DNA of 48,081 nucleotides from an uncultured Saccharospirillaceae bacterium. GTDB taxonomy: Bacteria; Pseudomonadota; Gammaproteobacteria; Pseudomonadales; Natronospirillaceae. The stretch is taken from assembly GCA_913063165.1 (NCBI GenBank), contig CAJXZL010000013.1:1-48081 (forward strand), given 5' to 3'. Under the pieces are notes generated by a model, which saw only the letters and a program-made list of their open reading frames with translations, was not told the origin of the DNA and did no database searches. Within the stretch, counting starts at the first letter, position 1; each line of letters opens with the position of its first letter. Positions 1 to 7,313 of the stretch are shown here, piece by piece. The position numbers and the translations under genes are program-made.

Positions 1-60
1 TGCTGACCAATACAATGCCTTGCTGACCAATACAATGCCCTGCTTACCAATACAAAGCCC
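1..60. repeat. 20-bp tandem repeat, three copies
   Basis: Three head-to-tail 20-bp units occupy 1-20, 21-40 and 41-60. The first two differ at one position (final T or C). The third differs from the second at two internal positions. The array starts at the window edge, so more copies may lie to the left. It sits just past the 3' end of djlA. No coding role is apparent. Confidence 0.9.
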
Positions 61-80
61 CTTGGGTTGGCCAGAATAAC

Positions 81-887
81 TTACTTCAATAAGTCATAAG
101 CATCGCGAATTTTCTGAGATTTTTCGGTAGCCACCTTTATCATTTCTTCTGGCAGTCCTTTGGACACCAGTTTGTCTGGATGGTGTTGGCTCATCAATCG
201 GCGGTAGGCTTTTTTGATGTCGGCTTTTGAATCTTGAGGTGTTACCCCTAGCACCGCATAGGCTTCGGATTTTTCGTTGACCGACCCCCTAGCTTGAGAG
301 CTACCCTGACCTTGGTGGTGCCCACTCCCTAAACCCATGCTGAATTTAATCAGGGATTCAATCTGGCGGTACACCCGTTCCTGAAAGCCGAGCATGCCGC
401 ACAGCTTCAGCAGCAACGCATCTTCAGCGGGGTGCATTTCACCATCGGCGTAAGCAGCCTGAATTTGGATTTCGATAAACATGCGCATCAGGTTCGAGCG
501 ACGGTGGCACTCCTGACGGAATTGCACCATGACATCATCGAGCGGGAAATCGTCTTGTTTGCCTTTGATAAACAGGCGCATCGCGGCATGGCGCATGTCA
601 CCCTTTAAGTTCATCTGTTCCATAACCGATTCAGCGAGCGCGATTTCGGATTGGGAGACTTGGCCATCAGCCTTAGCAACTGCGCCCATGACTGAGAAGG
701 TGGCGGTAAAGAAGGCCATCTGCACCCGTTCTTGATCGCCCGGTGCTAGCTGCGGGCCACCCATTCCACCAAAGCCTCTGACCCCGGAAGTCAGGTTATG
801 ACCAACGGCGACTCCAAATAGTGCACCAATTGGGCCACCGACCATGAAGCCTAACGTGCCACCGACAATCTTGCCCCACCAACTCAT
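81..887 (-). CDS. djlA: DjlA-type membrane-anchored J-domain co-chaperone
   Basis: A 268-residue protein with the DjlA layout. A glycine-rich N-terminal membrane segment (about residues 4-30, beginning MSWWGKIVGG) is followed by a TerB-like acidic helical domain (about 55-185), a Gly/Ser/Gln linker (about 186-205) and a C-terminal J domain (about 207-268). The J domain carries the diagnostic HPD tripeptide at 236-238, preceded by basic helix II. DjlA proteins insert by their N terminus in the inner membrane and stimulate DnaK ATPase in the cytosol; in enterobacteria they are linked to envelope-stress signalling through Rcs. The length matches the family (about 270). The gene stands alone, with a repeat array directly downstream. 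Family assignment is firm; the client is unknown. Confidence 0.93.
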   Translation of the reverse strand: MSWWGKIVGGTLGFMVGGPIGALFGVAVGHNLTSGVRGFGGMGGPQLAPGDQERVQMAFFTATFSVMGAVAKADGQVSQSEIALAESVMEQMNLKGDMRHAAMRLFIKGKQDDFPLDDVMVQFRQECHRRSNLMRMFIEIQIQAAYADGEMHPAEDALLLKLCGMLGFQERVYRQIESLIKFSMGLGSGHHQGQGSSQARGSVNEKSEAYAVLGVTPQDSKADIKKAYRRLMSQHHPDKLVSKGLPEEMIKVATEKSQKIRDAYDLLK

Positions 888-1027
888 ATCTTTACCTCAA
901 AGTAATCGTTTTACATGGTGGGTTTTATACCATGCTTCAGGCAGGAAGGGTTGAATTTCTGGGTGGTATTGGCAGGTCTGCTATCGGCGCGGTGTCAGTG
1001 AATTGTAGGAAAAAGGCCAGCGCTGGG

Positions 1028-1090
1028 GCGGTTGAACGGGCTATGGGGGCGGTTGATCGGGCTATGGGGGCAGTTGATCGGGCTATGGGG
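1028..1090. repeat. 21-bp tandem repeat, three copies
   Basis: Units at 1028-1048, 1049-1069 and 1070-1090 share the core GTTGATCGGGCTATGGGG. Unit 1 has A for T in the GATC, and unit 3 has A for G near its start. A fourth, degenerate start (TCGATGGGCTGG) follows. The 21-bp period keeps any reading frame open. Confidence 0.9.
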
Positions 1091-1155
1091 TCGATGGGCT
1101 GGCAGCAATCTGGGTTAACTGAGCGCTAAGCCTGAAATAGGCCCGGCGCCCTGAT

Positions 1156-1181
1156 AAGGCTGTTGCAGAGCGCACAGCCTT
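1156..1181. terminator. Hairpin downstream of the lipocalin gene
   Basis: A perfect 8-bp inverted repeat (AAGGCTGT at 1156-1163, ACAGCCTT at 1174-1181) encloses a 10-nt loop, 21 bases beyond the lipocalin stop. No T-run follows on either strand. It could be a Rho-dependent or processing hairpin rather than an intrinsic terminator. Confidence 0.4.
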
Positions 1182-1202
1182 GTTGCATCCGTTGTTAGGC
1201 TA

Positions 1203-1721
1203 TTATCGGGTGCCCTGTTCAACAAAGATCAGCTCGTTGGTGTCATAGCCATAGCTGTCGACCATGCTGACAAAACGCTCTTTGAGTTCAGTGGAGATAG
1301 TAGGGGTGCGAGACAGTAGCCACAGTGAATCTTTGCTACCGGTGACAAAGGCGTATTGGTAGTCTTCTTGGTCCAAATCGAACACGATATAGGGGGCGTA
1401 AAAGGGACCAAAGAACGATACCTTTAACTCGCCCAGGTCGGTATCACCAGCAAACTTGGCTTTGCCATTGGCGTCTTTCCATTTGTTACTCTTTTCTGAA
1501 TAACCCCGGTTGGCGACCTTTACCGTTCCATTGTCATTCATCGAATAGGTGGCGGTCACATTTGATAAACCACGCTCGAAAAACATATCCAAACGGGCGA
1601 TTTCATACCAGCGTCCCAAATACCGATCCAATTCAAATCCGGTGACGGGTTTTACACCAGCAGGTATGTCCGCTATTGCAGTAAAAGACAGGGTGAGTAA
1701 TGCCAATGCTAATGCTTTCAT
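1203..1721 (-). CDS. blc: Bacterial lipocalin (Blc family), secreted form
   Basis: A 172-residue lipocalin. The start at 1721 is chosen because a TAGGAG ribosome site lies just upstream and the protein then begins with a clean signal peptide (MKALALALLTLSFTAIA, then D). An upstream in-frame start would give 182 residues with a poor leader. The first lipocalin signature, GRWYEIARLD, is at about residues 36-45; the usual Blc motifs follow (FERGLSNVTATYS, then RGY, WKDANGKAKF, and FGPFYAPYIVFDLD). Blc proteins bind fatty acids or lysophospholipids in the outer-membrane/periplasm compartment. Escherichia Blc is a lipoprotein, but this copy has no lipobox cysteine near the leader, so it should be soluble in the periplasm or exported. 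It stands as a single gene. Confidence 0.9.
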   Translation of the reverse strand: MKALALALLTLSFTAIADIPAGVKPVTGFELDRYLGRWYEIARLDMFFERGLSNVTATYSMNDNGTVKVANRGYSEKSNKWKDANGKAKFAGDTDLGELKVSFFGPFYAPYIVFDLDQEDYQYAFVTGSKDSLWLLSRTPTISTELKERFVSMVDSYGYDTNELIFVEQGTR

Positions 1722-2233
1722 AGTGACTCCTACAAGGTAATGTGCCGCCAAACGCTCGTGGTTTTAGAGTGGCGATGCGCTTTTTATTAATACGTAATAG
1801 TGTGGGATAGAGATCAGTTTTCTACAAGTTTCTACAGGGTCAATTCCCTAATCCTCATGCCCGTTTTAATTGCCATCCGCATTCATCGCACCGAACCCTT
1901 GCGCGTAAGATGGCTGCGTAACATCGGCGGTGTCCTTTTCCCTGTCAGGACCTTGTTAGGGGAGGGCTATTGGTGTGTGTACTTGAGTGACGACCGATAG
2001 CAAATAACAGTGGCCTGTGTGATGGATAGGGAGTGGGCCAAAACCTTGGGTGATGTGATATAGAGCAAGCCGACATTGGGATTGCGACACACCCAAAGCA
2101 AAAGCAGCAGATTGGCTTCTATGTTACTAATCGAAATTGGACAGCGCTGGTGACGGATTAAGCGGGTTAGGCGCTGTAACACAGGGCTATCTTGGAGGCG
2201 GGTTTCCAAAATAGCACCACGCCTTCCCACGGA
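1722..2233. other. Gene-poor stretch between lipocalin and ABC ATPase genes
   Basis: Apart from a possible regulator remnant (1967-2230, listed separately), these 512 bases show no convincing gene. A short near-direct repeat (TTTCTACA twice, near 1819-1839) lies upstream of the lipocalin gene, where its promoter would be expected. I see no hairpin with a T-run. Confidence 0.5.
1967..2230 (-). pseudogene. Possible remnant of a winged-helix regulator (87 codons)
   Basis: An 87-codon frame, GTG at its first position, lies one codon beyond the ATPase stop and in the same frame. Its second half has the rhythm of an OmpR/CadC-type winged helix: a hydrophobic helix (EANLLLLLWVCRNP), a turn, a 'ITSPKVLAHSLSITQATV' recognition-like helix, and a closing 'YRSSLKYTHQ' where such domains have a R-x-L-R-K-L-type ending. 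No start with a good ribosome site is visible, and the N-terminal part is short. It may be a decayed fragment, or non-coding with chance resemblance. A profile search against winged-helix families would decide. Low confidence. Confidence 0.25.
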
Positions 2234-3295
2234 CTAGCGGATTCTTAATTCCGTTTTCTTATCAAAAAATAGCACCTCAGAGGCGTCGATAGTCATTGTG
2301 ACCAAATCACCCGAATCAAACCGCTGCTTGCCGCGCATCTCGACTACAATACGCTCACCATTTAAGGTATTCAGATAAGCGTAGGCGGCACCACCTAATT
2401 CTTCTGTTAGGTCCACTTTTAGTGGACCATCACCCAGCTTGAGCGATAGGAATTGTGGGCGTATGCCGACAATCACCTTGACGCCAATCGCGGGCAATTG
2501 GGCTTTTGAAAGGATAGTGATATCGCCCAGGGCTTCTACCGACACACCGCCTTCAATGACGACGCCGGTGAGAAAATTCATGCTGGGAGAACCGATGAAG
2601 CCAGCAACAAAACGGTTATCTGGATCCTCAAACAGTGTCAGGGGTGCGCCCACCTGTTCGACATTACCGTCTCGCAATACCACAATCTTGTCAGCCAAGG
2701 TCATGGCTTCTACCTGATCGTGGGTTACATATATCATGGTCGCCTCAAGCTTTTTATGTAACCGCGCAATCTCAACCCGCATATCCACCCTCAACTCGGC
2801 ATCTAGGTTCGATAATGGCTCATCAAATAAAAAGACTTCTGGGCCGCGCACGATGGCACGCCCGATGGCAACTCGCTGTCGCTGTCCGCCGGACAGGGCT
2901 TTGGGTTTTCTGGCTAAGAACTCGTCCAACTGCAGGATTTTGGCCGCCTTTAAGACCTTTTCCTTCACTTCATTTTTTGGAACGTTGTTCATCTTTAAGC
3001 CAAAACCCATGTTCTCTTCTACTGTCATGTGGGGGTAGAGTGCATAGCTTTGAAAAACCATTGCTACACCGCGATCTGCTGGTGGCAACTGGGTAACTTG
3101 TCGGTCTCCGATGAACAGCTCACCCGAGGTGATTTCTTCCAAACCGGCTATCATTCTTAACAAGGTCGATTTTCCACAGCCAGAAGGACCCACAAATACG
3201 CAAAATTCGCCCGGTTTTATATCCAATTCAATGCCGTGAATGACTTCAGTGTCGCCATATCGTTTTGTTATATTTTTTGCTGATACACCAGACAT
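2234..3295 (-). CDS. MalK/UgpC/MsmK-type sugar ABC transporter ATPase
   Basis: A 353-residue ATPase of the CUT1 carbohydrate-uptake type. Walker A is GPSGCGKST (36-44). The Q-loop (VFQSYALYPHMTV), signature LSGGQRQRVAIGRAI, Walker B VFLFDEPLSNLD and H-loop VTHD follow. The C-terminal third (from about residue 235) is the TOBE/regulatory extension of MalK-like subunits, including the usual 'GSPSMNFLTG' and 'GIRPQFL' stretches. Such subunits drive a pair of CUT1 permeases, and the only CUT1 permeases here are the divergently read pair at 5577-7313. It follows iclR by 29 nt, so the two are probably one transcript. Splitting the ATPase from its permeases is common, since MsmK-like ATPases can serve several transporters. 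Confidence 0.94.
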   Translation of the reverse strand: MSGVSAKNITKRYGDTEVIHGIELDIKPGEFCVFVGPSGCGKSTLLRMIAGLEEITSGELFIGDRQVTQLPPADRGVAMVFQSYALYPHMTVEENMGFGLKMNNVPKNEVKEKVLKAAKILQLDEFLARKPKALSGGQRQRVAIGRAIVRGPEVFLFDEPLSNLDAELRVDMRVEIARLHKKLEATMIYVTHDQVEAMTLADKIVVLRDGNVEQVGAPLTLFEDPDNRFVAGFIGSPSMNFLTGVVIEGGVSVEALGDITILSKAQLPAIGVKVIVGIRPQFLSLKLGDGPLKVDLTEELGGAAYAYLNTLNGERIVVEMRGKQRFDSGDLVTMTIDASEVLFFDKKTELRIR

Positions 3296-3324
3296 TTTCT
3301 ATCCTCATTTCTAAGTTTATTCTG

Positions 3325-4113
3325 TTACAAGCCAGGAAACCTCCGGGTTTCCGATTGATCTGCTATTTTTTTCGCAGTGTCTATTAACATCGGTTTAAAC
3401 TGTCGCAATTCGTCTAAAGAATAGCGCTGTAACGAGGTTGTAATTGAGAGTCCCCCAATAACACGACCTTGTCTTGTTAGAATCGGTGCCGCGATGCAAA
3501 TGATATTGTATTCATGTTCCTCATTATCAAAGGCAATGCCTTCCTCTCGGATACGTGCCAACTCCGCTAATAACGCTTGCTTGTCAGTCAGGGTGTTTTT
3601 GGTATACCCATGATAATCCAGCCGGTCAACATAGACGGTGAGTTGGTTTGAATCTAAGAACGCCATCATGGCTTTGCCGACACCGGTACAATGCGCTGGA
3701 CCGATTTTGCCCGCTTCAGAAAACATATTGATCGGTCGCCTGGCGTTGTACTTGTCTATATAAAGGACATGACCATTATCGAGTTGGGCCAGGTGGACGG
3801 TTTCATCGGTTAGTTCTGACAAGGCTTTGATAAAGGGCTTTGCAATAGAGGCGGGCGATGACACCTGCCAAGCCGAATGTGCCAACCGCATTAAACGCAC
3901 ACCCAGGCTGTAGGTTTGACTTTCAATGTCGTAGGTCAGCATGTGCTGTCGTGTGAGTGTCTTTAGGAGGCGATGCAAGGTTGCCTTAGGGTGGGGGCTG
4001 GCATCCAAAAGCTGTGTAAATTTGGCTGGTCGCCCGATGGAAGCCACTAAGTCTAGCACGTCCAAAGCCTTGCCTATCGTGCCGTCAGCCTTATCAGTTT
4101 TAGGTTCTGTCAT
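3325..4113 (-). CDS. IclR-family transcriptional regulator of the galactoside locus
   Basis: A 262-residue IclR protein. An N-terminal winged helix (about 12-72: 'IGKALDVLDLVA...KATLHRLLKTLTRQHML') precedes the effector-binding domain (about 88-255). The latter has the usual 'LAQLDNGHVLYIDKY', 'GPAHCTGVGKAMMAF' and 'IRGEG/REEGIAFDNEEHEYNIICIAAPI' blocks. It is divergent from the binding-protein gene and shares a 153-bp control region containing inverted repeats (4183-4206). The natural inference is that it controls the transporter/galactosidase operon, and perhaps itself, in response to galactose or a pathway intermediate. The effector is not visible from sequence. Confidence 0.93.
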   Translation of the reverse strand: MTEPKTDKADGTIGKALDVLDLVASIGRPAKFTQLLDASPHPKATLHRLLKTLTRQHMLTYDIESQTYSLGVRLMRLAHSAWQVSSPASIAKPFIKALSELTDETVHLAQLDNGHVLYIDKYNARRPINMFSEAGKIGPAHCTGVGKAMMAFLDSNQLTVYVDRLDYHGYTKNTLTDKQALLAELARIREEGIAFDNEEHEYNIICIAAPILTRQGRVIGGLSITTSLQRYSLDELRQFKPMLIDTAKKIADQSETRRFPGL

Positions 4114-4137
4114 GTGATTCCCTAGGTTTTCTCCAAC

Positions 4138-4166
4138 TTGACTTAATAAAAATCAAGTGGTATTGG
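4138..4166 (+). promoter_or_regulatory. Possible sigma-70 promoter of the galactoside operon
   Basis: TTGACT (4138-4143) is a good -35 match. At 17-bp spacing lies TATTGG (4161-4166), only a weak -10. The inverted-repeat operator lies downstream of it (4183-4206), a repressing position. Assigned by eye; the true -10 may be elsewhere in this AT-rich stretch. Confidence 0.3.
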
Positions 4167-4182
4167 TATATCCCAACTACTA

Positions 4183-4206
4183 GAACTGTGTTCCATTATT
4201 TGGAAC
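4183..4206. promoter_or_regulatory. Overlapping inverted repeats, likely IclR operator
   Basis: GTTCCA-TTATT-TGGAAC (4190-4206) is a perfect 6-bp inverted repeat with a 5-bp spacer. It overlaps GAAC-TGT-GTTC (4183-4193), another perfect inverted repeat sharing the middle half-site. A further related half (TTGGAA) follows at 4217-4222. IclR proteins bind as dimers or tetramers to such short-armed palindromes, and the site lies between the iclR start and the operon's first gene. Assignment to this IclR is inference. Confidence 0.6.
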
Positions 4207-4266
4207 TATATTCTAATTGGAATGCTAAATCAATCAATTCCAAATTTAGTCCAATGGAGAAAGTAT

Positions 4267-5511
4267 ATGGAAAACAAAAATAAAAAATTTGCCAAAGCTG
4301 CTGTCGGATTGCTTGCCGCCTCGGCAATTAGTTTTGGTACGTTTGCTGGTGAACTTGTCATCAACACTGATACATCAGACCCGGCTCCTAAAGCGGCATT
4401 TGAAGCATTAATTAAAGGGTTTGAAGCTGAAAACCCAGACGTTAACGTAACCTGGAACCTGTTTGATCACGAAGGCTATAAGACATCTATCCGCAACTTT
4501 TTGACGGCAGATGCGCCAGATCTCGCGAACTGGTATGCGGGTAACCGTATGCTACCTTTCGTAAACGCGGGCTTGTTTGAACCGGTAGATGACGTATGGG
4601 CAGCGAATGGTTTAAACCAATCTTTTAAGTCAACCGCATCGTCAATGACGATCAATGGTAAGAAATACGGCGTTCCCTACACGTTCTATCAGTGGGGTGT
4701 TTATTACAGAAAAGACTTGTTTGAACAAGCAGGCGCGACTGTGCCTACCAACTGGGTGGAATTCAAGGCCGCAGGTGAGAAGTTAAAGGCCGCTGGGATT
4801 ACGCCTATTACCATTGGTACCAAGTACCTGTGGACTGCAGCTGGTGTATTTGACTACCTTAACCTAAGAACCAATGGCTATGATTTCCATATGGCGTTGA
4901 CCAAAGGTGAAGTGTCTTGGACTGACGCACGTGTGCGAAAAACTATGGCCAACTGGAAAGAGTTGATAGATGCAGGTTTCTTCCTAGAAAACCATGCTGC
5001 TTATAGCTGGCAGGAAGCGTTGGCGCCTATGGTTCAAGGCAAAGCCGCTATGTACGTGATGGGTAACTTTGCTGTAGCGCCGTTGAAAGAAGCGGGATTA
5101 ACCAACGACCAACTGGGTTTCTTCCAGTTCCCAGCTATTACGGCGGGAATCCCAATGGCTGAAGAAGCACCTACAGATACCATACACATTCCTAGCAATG
5201 CGAAAAACAAAGTCGACGCCAAGCGTTTCTTAGCCTATTTGGCGCGAGCAGACGTGCAGACACAAATCAACAAAACGCTAGGTCAGTTGCCAGCTAACGC
5301 CAATTCAGTAACTGATGATGATCCGTTCTTGAAAGCCGGCGCCAAGATATTGGCAAATGCTGAAGGTATCGCGCAGTTCTTTGACCGCGACGCACCAGCC
5401 GAAATGGCCCAAGCTGGTATGGAAGGTTTCCAAGAGTTCATGGTTAAGCCTGAGCGTTTAGATGCCATCTTAGATCGCCTTGAAAAAGTAAGAATGCGCG
5501 TTTATAAGTAA
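4267..5511 (+). CDS. CUT1 sugar-binding protein of a galactoside ABC transporter
   Basis: A 414-residue extracellular solute-binding protein (family 1). The start at 4267 is preferred to one 15 codons upstream because GGAGAAA precedes it and it begins the signal peptide directly (MENKNKKFAK, hydrophobic to about residue 26, cleavage likely near TFA-GEL). There is no lipobox cysteine, so the mature protein is soluble in the periplasm. The fold markers of the family are present: 'LIKGFEAENPDVNVTW', 'APDLANWYAGNRM', 'YGVPYTFYQWGVYYRKDLFEQAG' and 'GKAAMYVMGNF'. First gene of the operon; a hairpin-T-run right after it (5525-5560) would keep it more abundant than the permeases. Context suggests raffinose/melibiose-type and beta-linked galactosides as cargo; this is inference. 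Confidence 0.93.
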   Translation: MENKNKKFAKAAVGLLAASAISFGTFAGELVINTDTSDPAPKAAFEALIKGFEAENPDVNVTWNLFDHEGYKTSIRNFLTADAPDLANWYAGNRMLPFVNAGLFEPVDDVWAANGLNQSFKSTASSMTINGKKYGVPYTFYQWGVYYRKDLFEQAGATVPTNWVEFKAAGEKLKAAGITPITIGTKYLWTAAGVFDYLNLRTNGYDFHMALTKGEVSWTDARVRKTMANWKELIDAGFFLENHAAYSWQEALAPMVQGKAAMYVMGNFAVAPLKEAGLTNDQLGFFQFPAITAGIPMAEEAPTDTIHIPSNAKNKVDAKRFLAYLARADVQTQINKTLGQLPANANSVTDDDPFLKAGAKILANAEGIAQFFDRDAPAEMAQAGMEGFQEFMVKPERLDAILDRLEKVRMRVYK

Positions 5512-5524
5512 GCGTTAATCGTAC

Positions 5525-5560
5525 AACCCCTATCTGTAAAATGCAGGTAGGGGTTTTTAT
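5525..5560 (+). terminator. Intra-operon attenuating terminator after the binding-protein gene
   Basis: AACCCCTATCTG (5525-5536) pairs with CAGGTAGGGGTT (5544-5555), with one wobble and a 7-nt loop. A T-rich tail (5554-5564) follows. It has the form of an intrinsic terminator but sits inside the operon, 13 nt past the binding-protein stop. This is the known way ABC operons make excess binding protein, through partial termination and 3'-end protection. Confidence 0.8.
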
Positions 5561-5576
5561 TTTTCGAGGTACGTTC

Positions 5577-6464
5577 ATGCACAATTATTGGAAAGCGAAT
5601 CAGTTAAAAATAGCGCCTTGGCTATTTCTGGCTCCTGGCATATTTATGTTTGTTGTCTATGTCATTTATCCAGTTTTCCAGTCAGTGAATATTTCATTTT
5701 TCGCTTGGGATGGATTGGGTGAGAAGGAATTCGTCGGTGTGGCAAACTATGTCGAATTGATGGACGATGAAGCTTTTTATAAATCACTAAAGAACAATGT
5801 CATTTGGCTGTTGCTGTATCTGTTGGCTATTCCTGCTGGACTCTTTGTTGCATTGTTTTTGAATCAAACCGTCCGTGGTATTCGTATTTATAAGTCGTTA
5901 TTTTTCTTTCCATTTGTTATTTCACAAGTGGTGGTTGGTCTGGTGTTCTCTTGGTTTTATGATCCGAGTTATGGCCTTTTCAATATCATTATTGGTTTCT
6001 TTGGTTTTGATCCCGTCGCCATTTTGGCCGACGAAGATTTTGTTACCTACGGCATTATTGCTGCGGGTCTGTGGCCCCAAACGGCGTATTGCATGATCCT
6101 CTATTTAACCGGTTTGAACGCAGTGAATTCTGAGCAAATTGAAGCTGGACGTTTGGACAACGCAAAAGGCTGGCGCATGCTGTGGTACATCATTTTGCCT
6201 CAACTCAAACCAGCGACTTTTATTGCCATGGTAGTGACCGTGATTGGCGCATTGAGAAGTTTCGACCTCATATCGATTATGACCAATGGTGGCCCCTGGG
6301 GTTCTAGCCGTGTGCTCGCTTTTTATATGTACGAGCAAGCCTTTTCCGAGTACGGATTCAGAATGGGTTATGGTGCCGCTATTGCAGTGGTGCTGTTTGC
6401 GATAATGATGATCTATATTGTCGCGTTTCTAATTAAAATGTACCGCGATGAGAAGGGCCAATAA
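5577..6464 (+). CDS. CUT1 sugar ABC permease, first subunit
   Basis: A 295-residue inner-membrane permease of the LacF/MalF-like type. The start at 5577 is supported by CGAGGT upstream; a start 12 codons earlier falls inside the terminator hairpin and is unlikely. About six membrane spans are visible, starting with 'APWLFLAPGIFMFVVYVIYPVFQSV'. The cytoplasmic EAA loop that docks on the ATPase is 'EAGRLDNAKGWRMLWYIILP' (about residues 195-214). The next gene begins immediately after its stop (TAAATG). It forms a heterodimer with the following subunit, energised by a MalK-type ATPase, most likely the one at 2234-3295. Confidence 0.93.
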   Translation: MHNYWKANQLKIAPWLFLAPGIFMFVVYVIYPVFQSVNISFFAWDGLGEKEFVGVANYVELMDDEAFYKSLKNNVIWLLLYLLAIPAGLFVALFLNQTVRGIRIYKSLFFFPFVISQVVVGLVFSWFYDPSYGLFNIIIGFFGFDPVAILADEDFVTYGIIAAGLWPQTAYCMILYLTGLNAVNSEQIEAGRLDNAKGWRMLWYIILPQLKPATFIAMVVTVIGALRSFDLISIMTNGGPWGSSRVLAFYMYEQAFSEYGFRMGYGAAIAVVLFAIMMIYIVAFLIKMYRDEKGQ

Positions 6465-7313
6465 ATGTTTCCGAGTCCCATTGAGCGTTTTTCGCCTATA
6501 TACCAGTGGATATATAAAATTGCTTTGCCCGTTGCCCTCATTATTTGGCTGTTGCCCTTAATAGCAGTGGCGGTCACCTCGGTACGATCTGCGGGTGACA
6601 TTACGTCGGGAAATTATTGGGGATGGCCTACGTCATTCAATTTTATAGAAAATTACACTGCGGTGTTTAATAACTCCCCAATCGGCAAATATATATTCAA
6701 TAGCTTCAAGGTCACCATTCCCACCGTAATTGGTGCGATTGTGTTGTCTTCCATGACGGGTTTTGCATTAGCCGTGTATAAATTTAAGGCGAATCTGCTC
6801 ATCTTTTTTATGTTTGTGGCTGGCAACTTTGTCCCCTTCCAAATCTTGATGGTGCCTGTTCGAGACCTCACTCTTAGCATGGGGTTTTATAATACAACCA
6901 CTGGACTGGTGCTGTTTCATATCGCCTTCCAAACTGGTTTTTGTACGCTATTTATGCGGAATTTTATTAAGGCATTGCCCTCTGAGCTTATAGAAGCTGC
7001 TAGGGTCGATGGCGTGTCAGAATTGAAAATATTCTTGTACGTGGTCTTGCCTCTTATGCGACCCGCAATGGCCGCGTTGTCCGTGCTGATATTTACTTTT
7101 ATTTGGAATGATTATTTTTGGGCGACCGTGTTGACGCAGGGCGCTGATACCCAGCCCGTAACGGCTGGCCTCTATTCATTAAATGGGCAGTGGGTTTCTG
7201 CGTGGCATCTGGTGTCTGCAGGCTCAATCGTAGCCGCTATGCCACCGGTGTTGATGTTTTTCGCAATGCAGAAGCACTTTATTGCGGGGCTTACGTTAGG
7301 AGCAGTCAAGTGA
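6465..7313 (+). CDS. CUT1 sugar ABC permease, second subunit
   Basis: A 282-residue permease of the LacG/MalG-like type. Its start directly abuts the stop of the first permease, implying translational coupling. About six spans are seen; the first is 'IALPVALIIWLLPLIAVAVTSV'. The EAA loop reads 'ELIEAARVDGVSELKIFLYVVLP' in overall form, with the invariant E-A-A and G (about residues 180-200). The C terminus ends close to the membrane, as usual for this subunit. The last codons overlap the GTG start of the alpha-galactosidase (GTGA). Confidence 0.93.
   Translation: MFPSPIERFSPIYQWIYKIALPVALIIWLLPLIAVAVTSVRSAGDITSGNYWGWPTSFNFIENYTAVFNNSPIGKYIFNSFKVTIPTVIGAIVLSSMTGFALAVYKFKANLLIFFMFVAGNFVPFQILMVPVRDLTLSMGFYNTTTGLVLFHIAFQTGFCTLFMRNFIKALPSELIEAARVDGVSELKIFLYVVLPLMRPAMAALSVLIFTFIWNDYFWATVLTQGADTQPVTAGLYSLNGQWVSAWHLVSAGSIVAAMPPVLMFFAMQKHFIAGLTLGAVK

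Larger units (their letters stand above)
888..1202. other. Intergenic region with tandem repeat and hairpin, no convincing gene
   Basis: These 315 bases separate the starts/ends of two leftward genes. They contain a 21-bp tandem repeat (1028-1090) and a GC-rich hairpin (1156-1181). A 65-codon rightward reading frame (932-1129) crosses the repeat and would encode three AVDRAMG-like heptads. It has no recognisable family or clear ribosome site, so I do not call it a gene. Confidence 0.6.

Noticed and set aside
2231-2236. Amber read-through fusing the ATPase with the downstream frame
   Set aside because: The ATPase is full length without it and no read-through context is evident.
7190-7309. N-terminal 40-codon extension of the alpha-galactosidase frame
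   Set aside because: It lies wholly inside the permease gene; the GTG at 7310 has a proper ribosome site and the GTGA overlap typical of this operon.
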